From the NCBI RefSeq assembly GCF_021495345.1, contig NZ_CP099397.1, forward strand, positions 310,001 through 374,000: a stretch of 64,000 nt of DNA. Reading direction: 5' to 3'. Position 1 is the first letter of the stretch; every line of letters starts with the position of its first letter. Position numbers and translations under genes: made by a program. The notes below the pieces were generated by a model, which saw only the letters and a program-made list of their open reading frames with translations, did no database searches and was not told the origin of the DNA. This document shows positions 29,629 to 39,515 of this stretch, one piece after another. Origin of the DNA: Pseudomonas hydrolytica (lineage in GTDB: Bacteria > Pseudomonadota > Gammaproteobacteria > Pseudomonadales > Pseudomonadaceae).

Positions 29629-30036
29629 ATGAACAATGCACCTGCCATCACCATTACCCGTCTCGATCTGCAGCGTCTGGAGCGTCTGCTCGACAGTCTG
29701 GATGAGTTCGGCCCCGGCGCGGCCGCGCTGCAGGCCGAGCTGGATCGCGCCGAGGTGGTGGGCCTCGACGAGGTGCCCGCCGGCCTGGTGACCATGAATT
29801 CGCGCGTGCACTGCCGTGAAGAGAGCAGCGGTAAGGACTATCACCTGACCCTGGTCTACCCGCAGGACGCCGGGGGCGAGGGGACGGTGAGCATTCTTGC
29901 GCCGGTGGGCAGTGCGCTGCTCGGCCTGTCGGTCGGTCAGCACATCGACTGGCCGGCGCCCGGCGGCAAGCAGCTCAAGCTGACCCTGCTGGCCGTCGAG
30001 TACCAGCCGGAAGCGGCAGGCGAGTACGACCGCTGA
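29629..30036 (+). CDS. rnk: Nucleoside diphosphate kinase regulator Rnk (GreA/GreB C-terminal family)
   Basis: A 135-residue protein: an N-terminal coiled coil (ITRLDLQRLERLLDSLDEFGPGAAALQAELDRAE) and a C-terminal FKBP-like domain (VTMNSRVHCRE ... YHLTLVYPQDA ... VSILAPVGSALLGLSVGQHIDWPAPGG) shared with Gre factors. Rnk binds RNA polymerase and was first described as influencing Ndk levels and alginate in P. aeruginosa. ATG at 29629 with AGGAG upstream; the 13 codons before it are read from the terminator. Confidence 0.92.
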   Translation: MNNAPAITITRLDLQRLERLLDSLDEFGPGAAALQAELDRAEVVGLDEVPAGLVTMNSRVHCREESSGKDYHLTLVYPQDAGGEGTVSILAPVGSALLGLSVGQHIDWPAPGGKQLKLTLLAVEYQPEAAGEYDR

Positions 30037-30094
30037 CGCGCCGATTCGTCTGGACTAGAGTGAGGTTTCCAGCCTTCGGCAAGGAAGCCTCGCC

Positions 30095-30895
30095 ATGTCC
30101 AGTCTGCCCCTGTATTTCCCGCCCACCTATCAGCTAGCGCGCGCCCTGCGCTGTGCCGAGCTGGTGGTGCTCGCGTACGATCAGTACGCGCAGTGGCTGG
30201 CGCAGCAGCGCCCGCGCAAGCCCCAGCAGTTTCACTGGCAGCCGCCTCAGCAGGCCGGCTGGCAGCTGTCCGCACCGATCTGGAGCATCCTCAGCGAGTG
30301 GTACGTGCTCGACGAGTCGGAGCCGTTCGGCTTCGCCGCGCGCGATGCGCAGGGCGACTGCTATCTGGTGTTCCGCGGTACCGAGTCGGTGCAGGACTGG
30401 CTCGACGACCTCGACCTGGATCAGCGCGCCTACCCCTGGCAGGCCGGTGGTGGCCTGGTGCACGACGGTTTCCTCAAGCTGTATGCGTCCCTGCGCGACC
30501 AGGCGTTGCTGGCGCTGGAACAGCTGCAGCCACAGGGCATGCTCTGGGTCTGCGGCCACAGCCTGGGCTGTGCGCTGAGCAGCCTGGCGGTGCCGGATCT
30601 GCGGCGACGCTGGCCCTTTCTGGCGCTGCAGCACTACAACTTCGCCAGCCCGCGGCTGGCCTCGCCGGCGTTCGCCAACTACTACAACGCGCTGGCCGTG
30701 CCCACCTATCGGCTGGTCAACGACAGCGACCTGGTGCCGGAGGTACCACCGGCGGACAGCGATGGCTGGCTCTATCAGCATCTCGGCCTGGCGGTGACCT
30801 TCACCGCCAGTTACGCAGGGGTTGCCGACAATCACAGCATGGGCGGCTGTTATCTCTTCGCACTGAACAATCCGCAGTCGCCGATGCGCGGCTAG
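30095..30895 (+). CDS. Class 3 lipase-like alpha/beta hydrolase
   Basis: A 266-residue hydrolase. The nucleophile elbow is GHSLGC, with the acid probably in VNDSDLVPEVPP and the histidine in DNHSMGGCYLF, the order found in fungal-type class 3 lipases; LVFRGTESVQDWLDDLD forms the oxyanion strand. There is no signal peptide, so it is probably cytoplasmic. It converges on cyaA with a 14-bp gap. The substrate is unknown. Confidence 0.85.
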   Translation: MSSLPLYFPPTYQLARALRCAELVVLAYDQYAQWLAQQRPRKPQQFHWQPPQQAGWQLSAPIWSILSEWYVLDESEPFGFAARDAQGDCYLVFRGTESVQDWLDDLDLDQRAYPWQAGGGLVHDGFLKLYASLRDQALLALEQLQPQGMLWVCGHSLGCALSSLAVPDLRRRWPFLALQHYNFASPRLASPAFANYYNALAVPTYRLVNDSDLVPEVPPADSDGWLYQHLGLAVTFTASYAGVADNHSMGGCYLFALNNPQSPMRG

Positions 30896-30909
30896 CAGGG
30901 TGACGTCGG

Positions 30910-33768
30910 CTAGGCCTGCTGCAGCGCCGCATTGAGGGCATCTTCCAGTTCGCTCTTGTAGCGCAGGTAGTGCACGGTCTGCGCCTGTTGCCCGGCGAGC
31001 ACGGCAGAGAGATCGAGGTCGGTGATGTAGCAGGGGTAGCGTTCGCCGCCGGCGCGCTGGGCCAGGATGTGCTGGGCCACGGCGCGATACAGCTCGCGCC
31101 CGTACTCCAGCTCGGAGAACTCGCGGTGGTTGCAGTACAGGGTGACATGGCGCTGGCGTCCGTCGCCCGGCTCGATGATGGCCTGCACGTCGTAGAACGG
31201 ATGGCTGACCTGCGCCTGCGGTGCCGGCCTGCGCTCCAGGCGCTGGGCGCGCAGCGGCGCGGCTGGCAGCAACTGGTAGTAGAGAATTTCCAGCGGCGCC
31301 TGGTTGTCGCTGCTGTCGAGCGGCAGCATGGCGTTGCGTCGGTACTGCAGCGATTGCAGGAAGCGTTGCAGCGGCGTCAGCAGGCTCTGTTCGTCGCGAA
31401 ACGGCAGGCGGCGGCGCCACAGGGCATTGTTCTCGTCGAGCAGGGTCAGCTCGGCTTCGCCGCTGGTCTCGTGCTGGCGGTAGAACAGCTGGATGCACTG
31501 CGGCCGCCCCATGGGCAGGATCAGCGCCAGATCGTCGCCCTCCAGCGCATGGCGATCCAGGTGCAGCGGGCTGTAGAGCTCCTGCTCGGCCCCCAGGTGT
31601 TCGAGCAGGGCCGGCAGGTCGCCTAGGGCGGCATGGCTGACCTGGCCCGGCGTCAGCTGCAGCACGTGGTAATGCTGGCGCACCTGCACCAGGTAGCGCG
31701 CCTGGCGGCCTTCGGCATAGGTGGCGAGCAGGTCGCGCAGCAGTTCCTCGACCCGCTCGGCGATGGCGGGCGCACGGTTGCGGCAGTAGCAGCGCACCTG
31801 AACGCCCGGCTGCGGGCCACCTGGCGGCAGACTGTTGAGCAGATCGCACAGGCAGTCGAGCAGGGCATCGCTGCCGTCGTAGCGGCTGACCTGCAATTCG
31901 TTCCAGCTGTTGAGCACCACCTGATCCAGGGTCAGCACCAGGTTCTCGCGCACGCCCGAATAGCCCAGGGCATCGGTGCGTCCGGTGGTCATGTGCACAT
32001 TCATCTGGCTGTGCTGCGGCAGCGGGTCGACGCCGACGTTGACCAGCAACAATACCTGGCTGGGAACGCTGGCGCGCAAAAGAGCCGCCTCCTCGACGCC
32101 GGGTTGCGGCAGGGGAAAGCTGTGCTGCAGGCTGGTAATCAGGTTGGACAGCTCGAAGTCGGTCAGATCGCTGCTGCCCGGGTGCAGCGACAGCCGGGTG
32201 GCGGCGTCGATGACCCCGTTGCGGTGGCACCAGGCGAGCAGCTCGACCAGTTCGCGCGTGCGTTTGAGCGGTGCGAAATCGGGCCACTCCTGGGCGCCCA
32301 GGCTGCCGGTGAACAGCGCCCACTGATAATCGTTGGGCGCTTCCGGGCTGGGGTGCTGGACGAGCGTCAGGATGTCCTCGGCCAGATCGGGGGCGATGCC
32401 CGGGTTGATGAATTCGACCTTACCGGCCTTGCGCTCGAAGGCGGCATACAGGCGTCGACCCAGCACATTGAGATCGCGGTTGTTCAGCGAACTGCCAGCC
32501 TGGGCGCTACGGGCGAACTGGGAGAGAAAGCGATAGCTGTAGGTCAGCTCGTTGACCAGCACGCGACGCTCGGCGGCGACCTGGCGCACCTTCCACTGGC
32601 TGCGACTGTCGAGCAGGTTGAGCTGGCGCGTGTTCCAGCCCCACTCGGCGGTCAGGCGCTCGAGCAGCAGGCGCTGCCAGCTCTTGGCGCGGCCGCGAGT
32701 CGGCGGCCGGCTGATCTTCTTGTTCACCTTCAAATACAGGCAGCGACGTACCAGCTCCAGGCGCTCGAGGTCGCCGCGGGCGCTCAGATATTCTTCGAGG
32801 CGTCGGTAGACCACGACGTACGGGTCCAGCTCGTCGAGGTCGAGACGGCCTTCGAACACCGCCTGCTTGAAGCGCAGCGACAGGCACTCGACCCTGGGGT
32901 GCTCGCTGGCGTACACCTCGGTGAGCAGCAGCTTGAGCACCGACTTGTAGGGCGACTCGATGCCCTTGTACAGCTGCCACATGCCGGCGCCGATGAACTC
33001 ATCGGGGGGGATGTGCGCCAGGTGGCCCAGGTCGAGCACGTCCTCGGCGCGCACGAAGCGCTTGCTCAGCAGGGTGCGGCAGTAATCGTGGTAGCGCGGT
33101 TCTTCGTATACCGGCACCAGCCACCACAGCGGCGTGCGGCCGCCGAGCCAGATGGCCGTGCGGTAGAACTCGTCGAGCAGCAGGTAGTGCTGGGTCGTGC
33201 CGCAGTCGTCCGAGGTCAGTTGCGCCTCGCGCGCGCCCTGGGTGAAGCGCTGCGGATCGACGAGAAAGACGTGCACCTCGGCGCCCTGGGTGGCGGCCCA
33301 GCTTTCCAGCAGGTCGCTCTTCTTGCGCAGCTCCTGCAGCTGCTGCGCGGTGAGGGTGGGGCTGTGGCACAGCCACAGGTCCATGTCGCTCTGCTCGGCC
33401 TGGGCCACGGTGCCCAGGCTGCCCATCAGGAACAGACCATGCAGCGGGGCGCTGCCCTGACCGCGGCGTGGCTTGTAGACGAAGGAGCGTGTCAGGCGCT
33501 GGACCTCGGCGAGCACCTCGTCATCCGGCTCGAAACCGCTCAGGCCGGCGGGTGTGGCGGCGGAGACGTAACCCGGCAGCAGCGGATGGTTGACGTGCAG
33601 CAGCAACGGCAACAGCTTGAGCACCAGCTGCTGGCGGCTGGAGAGGCCCAGCATGGTGCGCTGCAGGCGACCCTGGTTGATCTTGAGAAAACGCGCGCGC
33701 AGCTGCGTCAGCACCTTGCGGTCGATGCCGTCGTCGATGTCCGGGCGGATTTCCAGGGTGCGCGTCAT
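30910..33768 (-). CDS. cyaA: Class I adenylate cyclase
   Basis: A 952-residue cytoplasmic enzyme that makes cAMP. The N-terminal catalytic region has VNHPLLPGYVS, the nucleotidyltransferase motif GLFLMGSLGTVAQAEQSDMDLWLCH (shown in parts: LMGSLGT, QSDMDLW) and DDCGTTQHYLLLDEFYRT. The C-terminal half is the glucose-sensing-type regulatory domain of enteric class I cyclases. The ATG at 33768 gives MTRTLEIRPDIDDGIDRKVL, matching P. aeruginosa CyaA; nine extra codons are possible from 33795. Confidence 0.94.
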   Translation of the reverse strand: MTRTLEIRPDIDDGIDRKVLTQLRARFLKINQGRLQRTMLGLSSRQQLVLKLLPLLLHVNHPLLPGYVSAATPAGLSGFEPDDEVLAEVQRLTRSFVYKPRRGQGSAPLHGLFLMGSLGTVAQAEQSDMDLWLCHSPTLTAQQLQELRKKSDLLESWAATQGAEVHVFLVDPQRFTQGAREAQLTSDDCGTTQHYLLLDEFYRTAIWLGGRTPLWWLVPVYEEPRYHDYCRTLLSKRFVRAEDVLDLGHLAHIPPDEFIGAGMWQLYKGIESPYKSVLKLLLTEVYASEHPRVECLSLRFKQAVFEGRLDLDELDPYVVVYRRLEEYLSARGDLERLELVRRCLYLKVNKKISRPPTRGRAKSWQRLLLERLTAEWGWNTRQLNLLDSRSQWKVRQVAAERRVLVNELTYSYRFLSQFARSAQAGSSLNNRDLNVLGRRLYAAFERKAGKVEFINPGIAPDLAEDILTLVQHPSPEAPNDYQWALFTGSLGAQEWPDFAPLKRTRELVELLAWCHRNGVIDAATRLSLHPGSSDLTDFELSNLITSLQHSFPLPQPGVEEAALLRASVPSQVLLLVNVGVDPLPQHSQMNVHMTTGRTDALGYSGVRENLVLTLDQVVLNSWNELQVSRYDGSDALLDCLCDLLNSLPPGGPQPGVQVRCYCRNRAPAIAERVEELLRDLLATYAEGRQARYLVQVRQHYHVLQLTPGQVSHAALGDLPALLEHLGAEQELYSPLHLDRHALEGDDLALILPMGRPQCIQLFYRQHETSGEAELTLLDENNALWRRRLPFRDEQSLLTPLQRFLQSLQYRRNAMLPLDSSDNQAPLEILYYQLLPAAPLRAQRLERRPAPQAQVSHPFYDVQAIIEPGDGRQRHVTLYCNHREFSELEYGRELYRAVAQHILAQRAGGERYPCYITDLDLSAVLAGQQAQTVHYLRYKSELEDALNAALQQA

Positions 33769-33888
33769 GTTCGAACTCTGCTGGGGATGATGCAAGCCTA
33801 TCAGCGGCGTGCTCGCCAGTGCAGTGCCTGTGACGCTATATCGCCCGCCGAACCTGTCCCTTTAAGGGCGGCCGACGGGCGTTGCGGA

Positions 33889-34143
33889 TTAAGCAGGGGT
33901 GGTCTGGCGGGTCGAGAGGATGGTCAGCAGGGCTTGCGCATGTTCAGCGGCATCGATGCCCAGGCTGGTCAGGTAGCCGCCGTCGGCCTGGCTGACCAGG
34001 CCCTTCTCGTACAGGCGGGTGATGGCGCCCTGGGCCTTGAACGAGGCGTTGTTGTGCACCTTCAACCCTTCCTGATGGTTATCCAGATTGTACAGGGCGA
34101 GGATTTCCAGCTCGTCGATCAGTTCGGCAGTGAATGACTTCAT
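33889..34143 (-). CDS. TIGR02647-family small protein
   Basis: An 84-residue protein beginning MKSFTAELIDELEILALYNLDNHQ, with NNASFKAQGAITRLYEKGLVSQADGGYLTSLG, a layout like a winged-helix DNA-binding domain ending in a short helix. I recognise the family (TIGR02647) but no function is known. It lies alone upstream of cyaA on the same strand. Confidence 0.75.
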   Translation of the reverse strand: MKSFTAELIDELEILALYNLDNHQEGLKVHNNASFKAQGAITRLYEKGLVSQADGGYLTSLGIDAAEHAQALLTILSTRQTTPA

Positions 34144-34217
34144 GGCGACTCCGGCTTGTTGTTATGGCCTTCGCTCAGTGTAGAGGATGTGCCGGGGCTT
34201 GCCCGGCGAGCGGGCGC

Positions 34218-34505
34218 CTATTGATCGTCGCTCTGCTCCTCTGGCGGCAGTTCTGGCAGCGCGCGCAGGGCCTGCTCGTACCAGGCGCCATCGAAGGGAC
34301 GGTCCTCGCGCAGCATGGCGTCGACCTCGTGAGCCAGCACCAGCGCCATCAGCTCGAGAATCTCCTCGCGCTCATAGCCGACCAGCGTCAGCTTGTTGTA
34401 CACCGCCTTGGCGGCGGCAGGTTCGCCACTTTCCAGCTGATTCTCGATGGCCTGGATCAGCGTGGCTTCGGCGAAGTCTTCGTCGTTGTCGTCGTGTTCG
34501 CTCAT
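34218..34505 (-). CDS. Conserved small acidic protein of unknown function
   Basis: A 95-residue acidic protein: MSEHDDNDEDFAEATLIQAIENQLESGEPAAAKAVYNKLTLVGYEREEILELMALVLAHEVDAMLREDRPFD (in parts) ending PELPPEEQSDDQ. It appears all-helical, with no signal peptide. ATG at 34505 with GGAAAACC upstream. The arrangement between argH and cyaA is typical of pseudomonads; no function can be assigned. Confidence 0.72.
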   Translation of the reverse strand: MSEHDDNDEDFAEATLIQAIENQLESGEPAAAKAVYNKLTLVGYEREEILELMALVLAHEVDAMLREDRPFDGAWYEQALRALPELPPEEQSDDQ

Positions 34506-34527
34506 GGCGGTTTTCCGTGTTGATGCG

Positions 34528-34986
34528 CTACAGGCGCAGGCCGACATTGACCATCAGCGCGGCATTGCCCAGCAGTACCAGTTCGGCGGCCAGGCCGTGG
34601 CCGTGCACGCCGAGCGAGGGAATGATGGCCGGCGCCACGCCGAGGCGATTGAGGGGAATCTTGTCGCGGTATTCGCCGCGGTATCCGTGCAGCAGCCCGC
34701 CGGTCAGCTTGGCGTAGAAGGGATGGCGTTCGCTGTCGAAGCGACGCCCCAGGTAGGCGTACTGCGAATTCTGGTCGAAGGAATTGCGGAAGACGGCGCC
34801 GCCCCACAGGTTGCCAGAGGCGTAGCCGCGCTCCAGGCCGATCAGGCGCTGATGGTTGTTGTGGTCCGGCTCGGGGTGGTAGTGGCGGGTGTAGACGCTG
34901 GTCTGCACCTGCCAGTAGTCGCCTTCGCTGGCGAGGGCCATCGGAACCGAGAGGGCCAGCAGCCCCAAAAACAACGCATGACGCAT
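34528..34986 (-). CDS. Putative small outer-membrane beta-barrel protein
   Basis: A 152-residue exported protein. The signal peptide MRHALFLGLLALSVPMALA is cleaved before SEGDYWQ. The mature part alternates polar and hydrophobic residues (QVQTSVYTRHY, LIGLERGY, LWGGAVFRNSF, YAYLGRRF, FYAKLTGGLLHGY, LVLLGNAALMVNVGLRL) and ends in a C-terminal strand without a terminal phenylalanine. Size and pattern suit an eight-stranded barrel, and a PagP-like acyltransferase fold is conceivable, but I cannot show it. Pseudomonas homologues often carry unrelated transporter names. Confidence 0.6.
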   Translation of the reverse strand: MRHALFLGLLALSVPMALASEGDYWQVQTSVYTRHYHPEPDHNNHQRLIGLERGYASGNLWGGAVFRNSFDQNSQYAYLGRRFDSERHPFYAKLTGGLLHGYRGEYRDKIPLNRLGVAPAIIPSLGVHGHGLAAELVLLGNAALMVNVGLRL

Positions 34987-35039
34987 GTAGCCTCCTGGTC
35001 GATTGGCGGGGCGGCCGAATGCCGCCCCTGCCTGCGACC

Positions 35040-36434
35040 TCAGCGCGCGGCGAGAAGTTCGCGGCCGCGTGCCACCGCGGCGCGTACCTGGTTCGGTGCG
35101 GTGCCGCCGATATGGTCGCGGGCGCCGACCGAGCCTTCCAGGGTCAGTACGGCGAACACGTCGTCATCGATCTGGTCGCTGAACTGGCGCAGCTCGTCCA
35201 GGCTCATCTCGGCCAGGTCCTTGCCGCTCTGTACGCCGTACTTGACCGCATGGCCGACGATCTCGTGGCAGTCGCGGAACGGCAGGCCCTTGCGCACCAG
35301 GTAGTCGGCCAGGTCGGTGGCGGTGGAGAAGCCGCGCAGCGCCGCCTCGCGCATGATCTCGCGCTTGGGCTTGATCGCCGGGACCATGTCGGCAAAGGCG
35401 CGCAGGCTGTCGCGCAGGGTGTCGGCGGCGTCGAACAGCGGTTCCTTGTCTTCCTGGTTGTCCTTATTGTAGGCCAGCGGCTGGCCCTTCATCAGGGTCA
35501 GCAGGCCGGTCAGGGCGCCGAACACGCGGCCGGTTTTGCCGCGCACCAGCTCGGGCACGTCCGGGTTCTTCTTCTGCGGCATGATCGAGCTGCCGGTGCA
35601 GAAGCGATCGGGCAGGTCGATGAACTGGAACTGCGCGCTGGTCCACAGCACCAGCTCTTCGGAGAAGCGCGACAGGTGCATCATCGCCAGCGAGGCGGCG
35701 GCGCAGAATTCGATGGCGAAGTCGCGATCCGACACGCCGTCCAGGGAGTTGCCGCCCACGGCGTCGAAGCCCAGCAGTTCGGCGGTGATCTCGCGCTGGA
35801 TCGGGTAGGTGGTGCCGGCCAGCGCGGCGCTGCCCAGGGGCATGCGGTTGGTGCGCTTGCGGCAGTCCACCAGGCGCTCGTAATCACGCGAGAGCATCTC
35901 GAACCAGGCCAGCAGGTGATGGCCGAAGGTCACCGGCTGGGCAGTCTGCAGATGGGTGAAGCCGGGCATGATGGTGTCCGCTTCGGCCTCGGCCAGACCC
36001 AGCAGGCCCTGCTGCAGGCGGGTGATCTCGGCGAGGATGACGTCGATCTCGTCGCGCAGCCACAGGCGGATGTCGGTGGCCACCTGGTCGTTGCGCGAGC
36101 GGCCGGTATGCAGCTTCTTGCCGGTGACGCCGATGCGGTCGGTCAGGCGTGCCTCGATGTTCATGTGCACGTCTTCCAGGTCCACGCGCCAGTCGAACTG
36201 GCCGGCTTCGATCTCGCCCTGGATCTGCTTGAGGCCGCCTTCGATGGCGTCGCGCTCGGCATCGGTGAGCACGCCGACCTTGGCCAGCATGCTGGCGTGG
36301 GCGATGGAGCCCATGATGTCGTGGCGATACAGGCGCTTGTCGAATTCGACCGAGGCGGTGAAGCGGGCGACGAAGGCGTCGACGGGCTCGCTGAAGCGGC
36401 CGCCCCAGGATTGGTTGGTTTTTTCGCTGCTCAT
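35040..36434 (-). CDS. argH: Argininosuccinate lyase
   Basis: A 464-residue fumarase/aspartase-superfamily enzyme that releases arginine and fumarate from argininosuccinate. The superfamily signature [12 protein letters not shown] is intact and contains the catalytic serine; [12 protein letters not shown] and TVGHAV-type [17 protein letters not shown] follow the family. ATG at 36434 gives [17 protein letters not shown]. It is divergent from algZ, with about 230 bp between, as in P. aeruginosa. Confidence 0.97.
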   Translation of the reverse strand: MSSEKTNQSWGGRFSEPVDAFVARFTASVEFDKRLYRHDIMGSIAHASMLAKVGVLTDAERDAIEGGLKQIQGEIEAGQFDWRVDLEDVHMNIEARLTDRIGVTGKKLHTGRSRNDQVATDIRLWLRDEIDVILAEITRLQQGLLGLAEAEADTIMPGFTHLQTAQPVTFGHHLLAWFEMLSRDYERLVDCRKRTNRMPLGSAALAGTTYPIQREITAELLGFDAVGGNSLDGVSDRDFAIEFCAAASLAMMHLSRFSEELVLWTSAQFQFIDLPDRFCTGSSIMPQKKNPDVPELVRGKTGRVFGALTGLLTLMKGQPLAYNKDNQEDKEPLFDAADTLRDSLRAFADMVPAIKPKREIMREAALRGFSTATDLADYLVRKGLPFRDCHEIVGHAVKYGVQSGKDLAEMSLDELRQFSDQIDDDVFAVLTLEGSVGARDHIGGTAPNQVRAAVARGRELLAAR

Positions 36435-36666
36435 GGTTCGGGCTCTGGATCGGGCAGACCGCATCGGCGGCCGGCATGGCGGACAAAGTGCGTCGATAAT
36501 AACAGGGTCGGCGCTCCTTTCGCCGCGCCGCGTTTGCCGCCGGGCAGGCATCGGGGTTGTCGGCTGCTTCACAGTTTTGTCGCGACGGCGGCATTTCGGT
36601 GCTTTATTTTGCCCGGCCGGAGCCGTCTGGCTTGCCGGCTTGCCGGGCGACACGGAAACTTCGCCG

Positions 36667-37749
36667 ATGCACACTCAATCGCTTGCCAAGAACAAACACA
36701 ACGACCCTGCCGACGAGTTCTTCGTCCCGGAACTGTGCCAGCCCGAAGCGCTGCTGAGCATGGTGCTGCTGGCCGAACTGCTGGTGCTGGTGCTGGTGCT
36801 CGCCCAACCGATGACGCCGGGCTTCGACTGGGTGCGTCTGGCCCTGACCTCGTTGTTCGTGCAGTGGATCGTGCTGCTGTCGGCGGCCGTGCTGTGCCGC
36901 CTGCGCCCGCTGCTGGCGCGCCTGCGCCCGGCAATCGCCGGAGGGCTTTGCTGCGCCCTGGTGGTGCTGCTGACCCTGGGCTGCACGGCCGTGGCGGACT
37001 ACTACGACCTGGGCGGACCGTTGCCGCGCAGTGGCGAGGTCAATCTCTACCTGCGTCACGCGCTGATCGGCCTGATCATGTCCGCACTGCTGCTACGCTA
37101 TTTTTATCTGCAGAGCCAATGGCGCAGGCAGGAACAGGCCGAATTGCGCGCGCGCATCGAATCGCTGCAGGCGCGCATCCGCCCGCATTTCCTGTTCAAC
37201 AGCCTCAACAGCATCGCCAGCCTGGTCACGCTCGATCCGCACAAGGCCGAGCAGGCGGTGCTGGATCTGTCCGATCTGTTTCGCGCCAGTCTGGCCAAGC
37301 CCGGCACGCTGGTGCCTTGGAAGGAGGAACTGGAGCTGGCGAAACGATATCTATCGATTGAGCACTATCGGCTCGGCGAGCGTCTACAGTTGCAATGGGA
37401 GGTCGAAGGTGTGCCGGAGGATCTGCCGATCCCCCAATTGACCCTCCAGCCGCTGTTGGAGAATGCGCTGATCTACGGCATCCAGCCACGCATCGAAGGT
37501 GGCCTGGTGCGAGTCGAAGCGGATTACCAAAATGGTGTGTTCAGCTTGTGTGTCAGCAATCCGTATGAAGAGCGGGGCGAGCAGCATCCGTCACGGGGAA
37601 CGCAACAAGCGCTGAGCAATATAGATGCGCGTCTGGCGGCACTTTTCGGGCCGCGCGCGAGTCTCAGCGTGGAGCGCCGTGACGGCCGTCATTACAGCTG
37701 TCTACGCTATCCTTGTGCGAGACTCACGCAGGAAGCCAGAGCAATATGA
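36667..37749 (+). CDS. algZ: Sensor kinase AlgZ/FimS (LytS-type histidine kinase)
   Basis: A 360-residue inner-membrane kinase that partners AlgR in control of alginate, type IV pili and virulence. Four hydrophobic segments fill residues 30-150, followed by the HisKA-like box [20 protein letters not shown] with the phosphorylatable H174 and a short HATPase region ([15 protein letters not shown]). As in P. aeruginosa FimS, the canonical nucleotide-binding motifs are poorly conserved, so kinase versus phosphatase activity is uncertain. ATG at 36667. The stop overlaps the algR start (ATGA). Confidence 0.93.
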   Translation: MHTQSLAKNKHNDPADEFFVPELCQPEALLSMVLLAELLVLVLVLAQPMTPGFDWVRLALTSLFVQWIVLLSAAVLCRLRPLLARLRPAIAGGLCCALVVLLTLGCTAVADYYDLGGPLPRSGEVNLYLRHALIGLIMSALLLRYFYLQSQWRRQEQAELRARIESLQARIRPHFLFNSLNSIASLVTLDPHKAEQAVLDLSDLFRASLAKPGTLVPWKEELELAKRYLSIEHYRLGERLQLQWEVEGVPEDLPIPQLTLQPLLENALIYGIQPRIEGGLVRVEADYQNGVFSLCVSNPYEERGEQHPSRGTQQALSNIDARLAALFGPRASLSVERRDGRHYSCLRYPCARLTQEARAI

Positions 37750-38492
37750 ATGTCCTGATCGTCGATGACGAACCCCTAGCCCGCGAGCGCCTGAGCCGCA
37801 TGGTCGGTGAGCTCGAGGGTTACCGGGTCCTGGAGCCCGCCGCCAGCAATGGCGAGGAAGCTCTGACCCTGATCGATAGCCTCAAGCCGGATGTGGTCCT
37901 GCTGGATATCCGCATGCCCGGTCTGGATGGTCTGCAGGTTGCTGCCAGACTGTGCGAGCGAGAAGCGCCGCCGGCGGTGATCTTCTGCACGGCTCACGAT
38001 GAATTCGCCCTGGAGGCTTTCCAGGTCAGCGCGGTCGGCTATCTGGTCAAGCCGGTGCGGGCAGAGAATCTCAGCGAGGCGCTGAAGAAGGCCGAGCGGC
38101 CCAACCGCGTGCAGCTGGCGGCATTGACCCGCCCGGCCGCGGAAAGTGGCGGCGGCCCGCGGACCCACATCAGCGCCCGCACGCGCAAGGGTATCGAGCT
38201 GGTCCCGCTGGATCACGTGGTCTACTTCATCGCCGATCACAAGTACGTGACGCTGCGCCACGAGGGCGGCGAGGTGCTGCTCGACGAGCCGCTCAAGGCG
38301 CTGGAGGACGAATTCGGCGACCGCTTCGTACGCATCCACCGCAATGCGCTGGTTGCCCGTGAGCGCATCGAGCGCCTGCAGCGTACGCCGCTGGGGCATT
38401 TCCAGCTGTTCCTGAAAGGCCTGGACGGCGACTCGCTGGTGGTCAGCCGGCGCCATGTGGCCGGCGTGCGCAAGCTGATGCAGTCGCTGTAG
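37746..38492 (+). CDS. algR: LytTR response regulator AlgR
   Basis: A 248-residue response regulator, the same length as P. aeruginosa AlgR. The receiver domain has acidic pocket D7-D8, phosphoacceptor D54 in VVLLDIRMPG, the conserved T in FCTAHDEF and K in LVKPV. The C-terminal LytTR DNA-binding domain (THISARTRKGIELVPLDHVVYFIADHKYVTLRH) follows. It controls algD, fimU-pilE and other genes in relatives. It is translationally coupled to algZ and leads into hemC after 84 bp. Confidence 0.97.
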   Translation: MNVLIVDDEPLARERLSRMVGELEGYRVLEPAASNGEEALTLIDSLKPDVVLLDIRMPGLDGLQVAARLCEREAPPAVIFCTAHDEFALEAFQVSAVGYLVKPVRAENLSEALKKAERPNRVQLAALTRPAAESGGGPRTHISARTRKGIELVPLDHVVYFIADHKYVTLRHEGGEVLLDEPLKALEDEFGDRFVRIHRNALVARERIERLQRTPLGHFQLFLKGLDGDSLVVSRRHVAGVRKLMQSL

Positions 38493-38576
38493 CTGCGGCC
38501 TATGGCCGCCTCCCGCCACTGGCGCCTGGCGAGCCTGTTATGATTCGCGGCAATCGTTTTCTGGAATTGCCCCATC

Positions 38577-39515
38577 ATGCCCCGCGAAATCCGCATCGCC
38601 ACCCGTAAGAGCGCCCTGGCCCTGTGGCAGGCCGAATATGTCAAAGCCCGCCTCGAACAGGCCCACCCCGGTCTGCTGGTGAGTCTGGTGCCCATGGTCA
38701 GCCGCGGCGACAAGCTGCTCGATGCGCCGCTGGCGAAGATCGGCGGCAAGGGCCTGTTCGTCAAGGAACTGGAAACCGCGCTGCTGGAGAACGAGGCCGA
38801 CATCGCCGTGCATTCGATGAAGGACGTGCCGATGGACTTCCCCGAAGGCCTGGGCCTGTACTGCATCTGCGAGCGCGAGGACCCGCGCGACGCCTTCGTT
38901 TCCAACACCTATGACAGCCTCGACGCCTTGCCGGCCGGCAGCGTGGTGGGCACCTCCAGCCTGCGTCGCCAGGCCCAGCTGCTGGCCCGCCGGCCCGATC
39001 TGAAAATCCACTTCCTGCGCGGCAACGTCAACACCCGTCTGGCCAAGCTCGATGCCGGCGAGTACGACGCCATCATCCTTGCCGCCGCCGGCCTGATCCG
39101 CCTCGGCTTCCAGGACCGTATCCGCAGCTCGATCAGCGCCGAGGACAGCCTGCCGGCTGGTGGCCAGGGTGCCGTCGGCATCGAGTGCCGAAGCGCCGAC
39201 GCCGAGATCCATGCGCTGCTGGCGCCGCTGCATCACCGCGAAACCGCGCTGCGCGTGACCGCCGAGCGTGCATTGAACAAGCGCCTCAATGGCGGCTGCC
39301 AGGTGCCCATCGCCTGCTACGCGCTGCTGGAGAACGACCAACTGTGGCTGCGCGGCCTGGTCGGCCAGCCTGACGGCGGCCTGTTGCTGCGCGCAGAAGA
39401 CCGCGCCGCCAGCAGCGACGCCGAAGCCCTGGGTGTGCGGGTGGCCGAGGCGCTGCTGGCGCAGGGCGCCGAGGCCATCCTCAAGGCCGTTTATGGCGAG
39501 GCCGGCCACCCGTGA
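38577..39515 (+). CDS. hemC: Porphobilinogen deaminase (hydroxymethylbilane synthase)
   Basis: A 312-residue enzyme that polymerises four porphobilinogens. The dipyrromethane cofactor cysteine is C241 in [59 protein letters not shown] and [10 protein letters not shown] are conserved substrate-binding blocks. First gene of hemC-hemD-hemX-hemY, just after algR; the hemD start overlaps its stop. Confidence 0.97.
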   Translation: MPREIRIATRKSALALWQAEYVKARLEQAHPGLLVSLVPMVSRGDKLLDAPLAKIGGKGLFVKELETALLENEADIAVHSMKDVPMDFPEGLGLYCICEREDPRDAFVSNTYDSLDALPAGSVVGTSSLRRQAQLLARRPDLKIHFLRGNVNTRLAKLDAGEYDAIILAAAGLIRLGFQDRIRSSISAEDSLPAGGQGAVGIECRSADAEIHALLAPLHHRETALRVTAERALNKRLNGGCQVPIACYALLENDQLWLRGLVGQPDGGLLLRAEDRAASSDAEALGVRVAEALLAQGAEAILKAVYGEAGHP

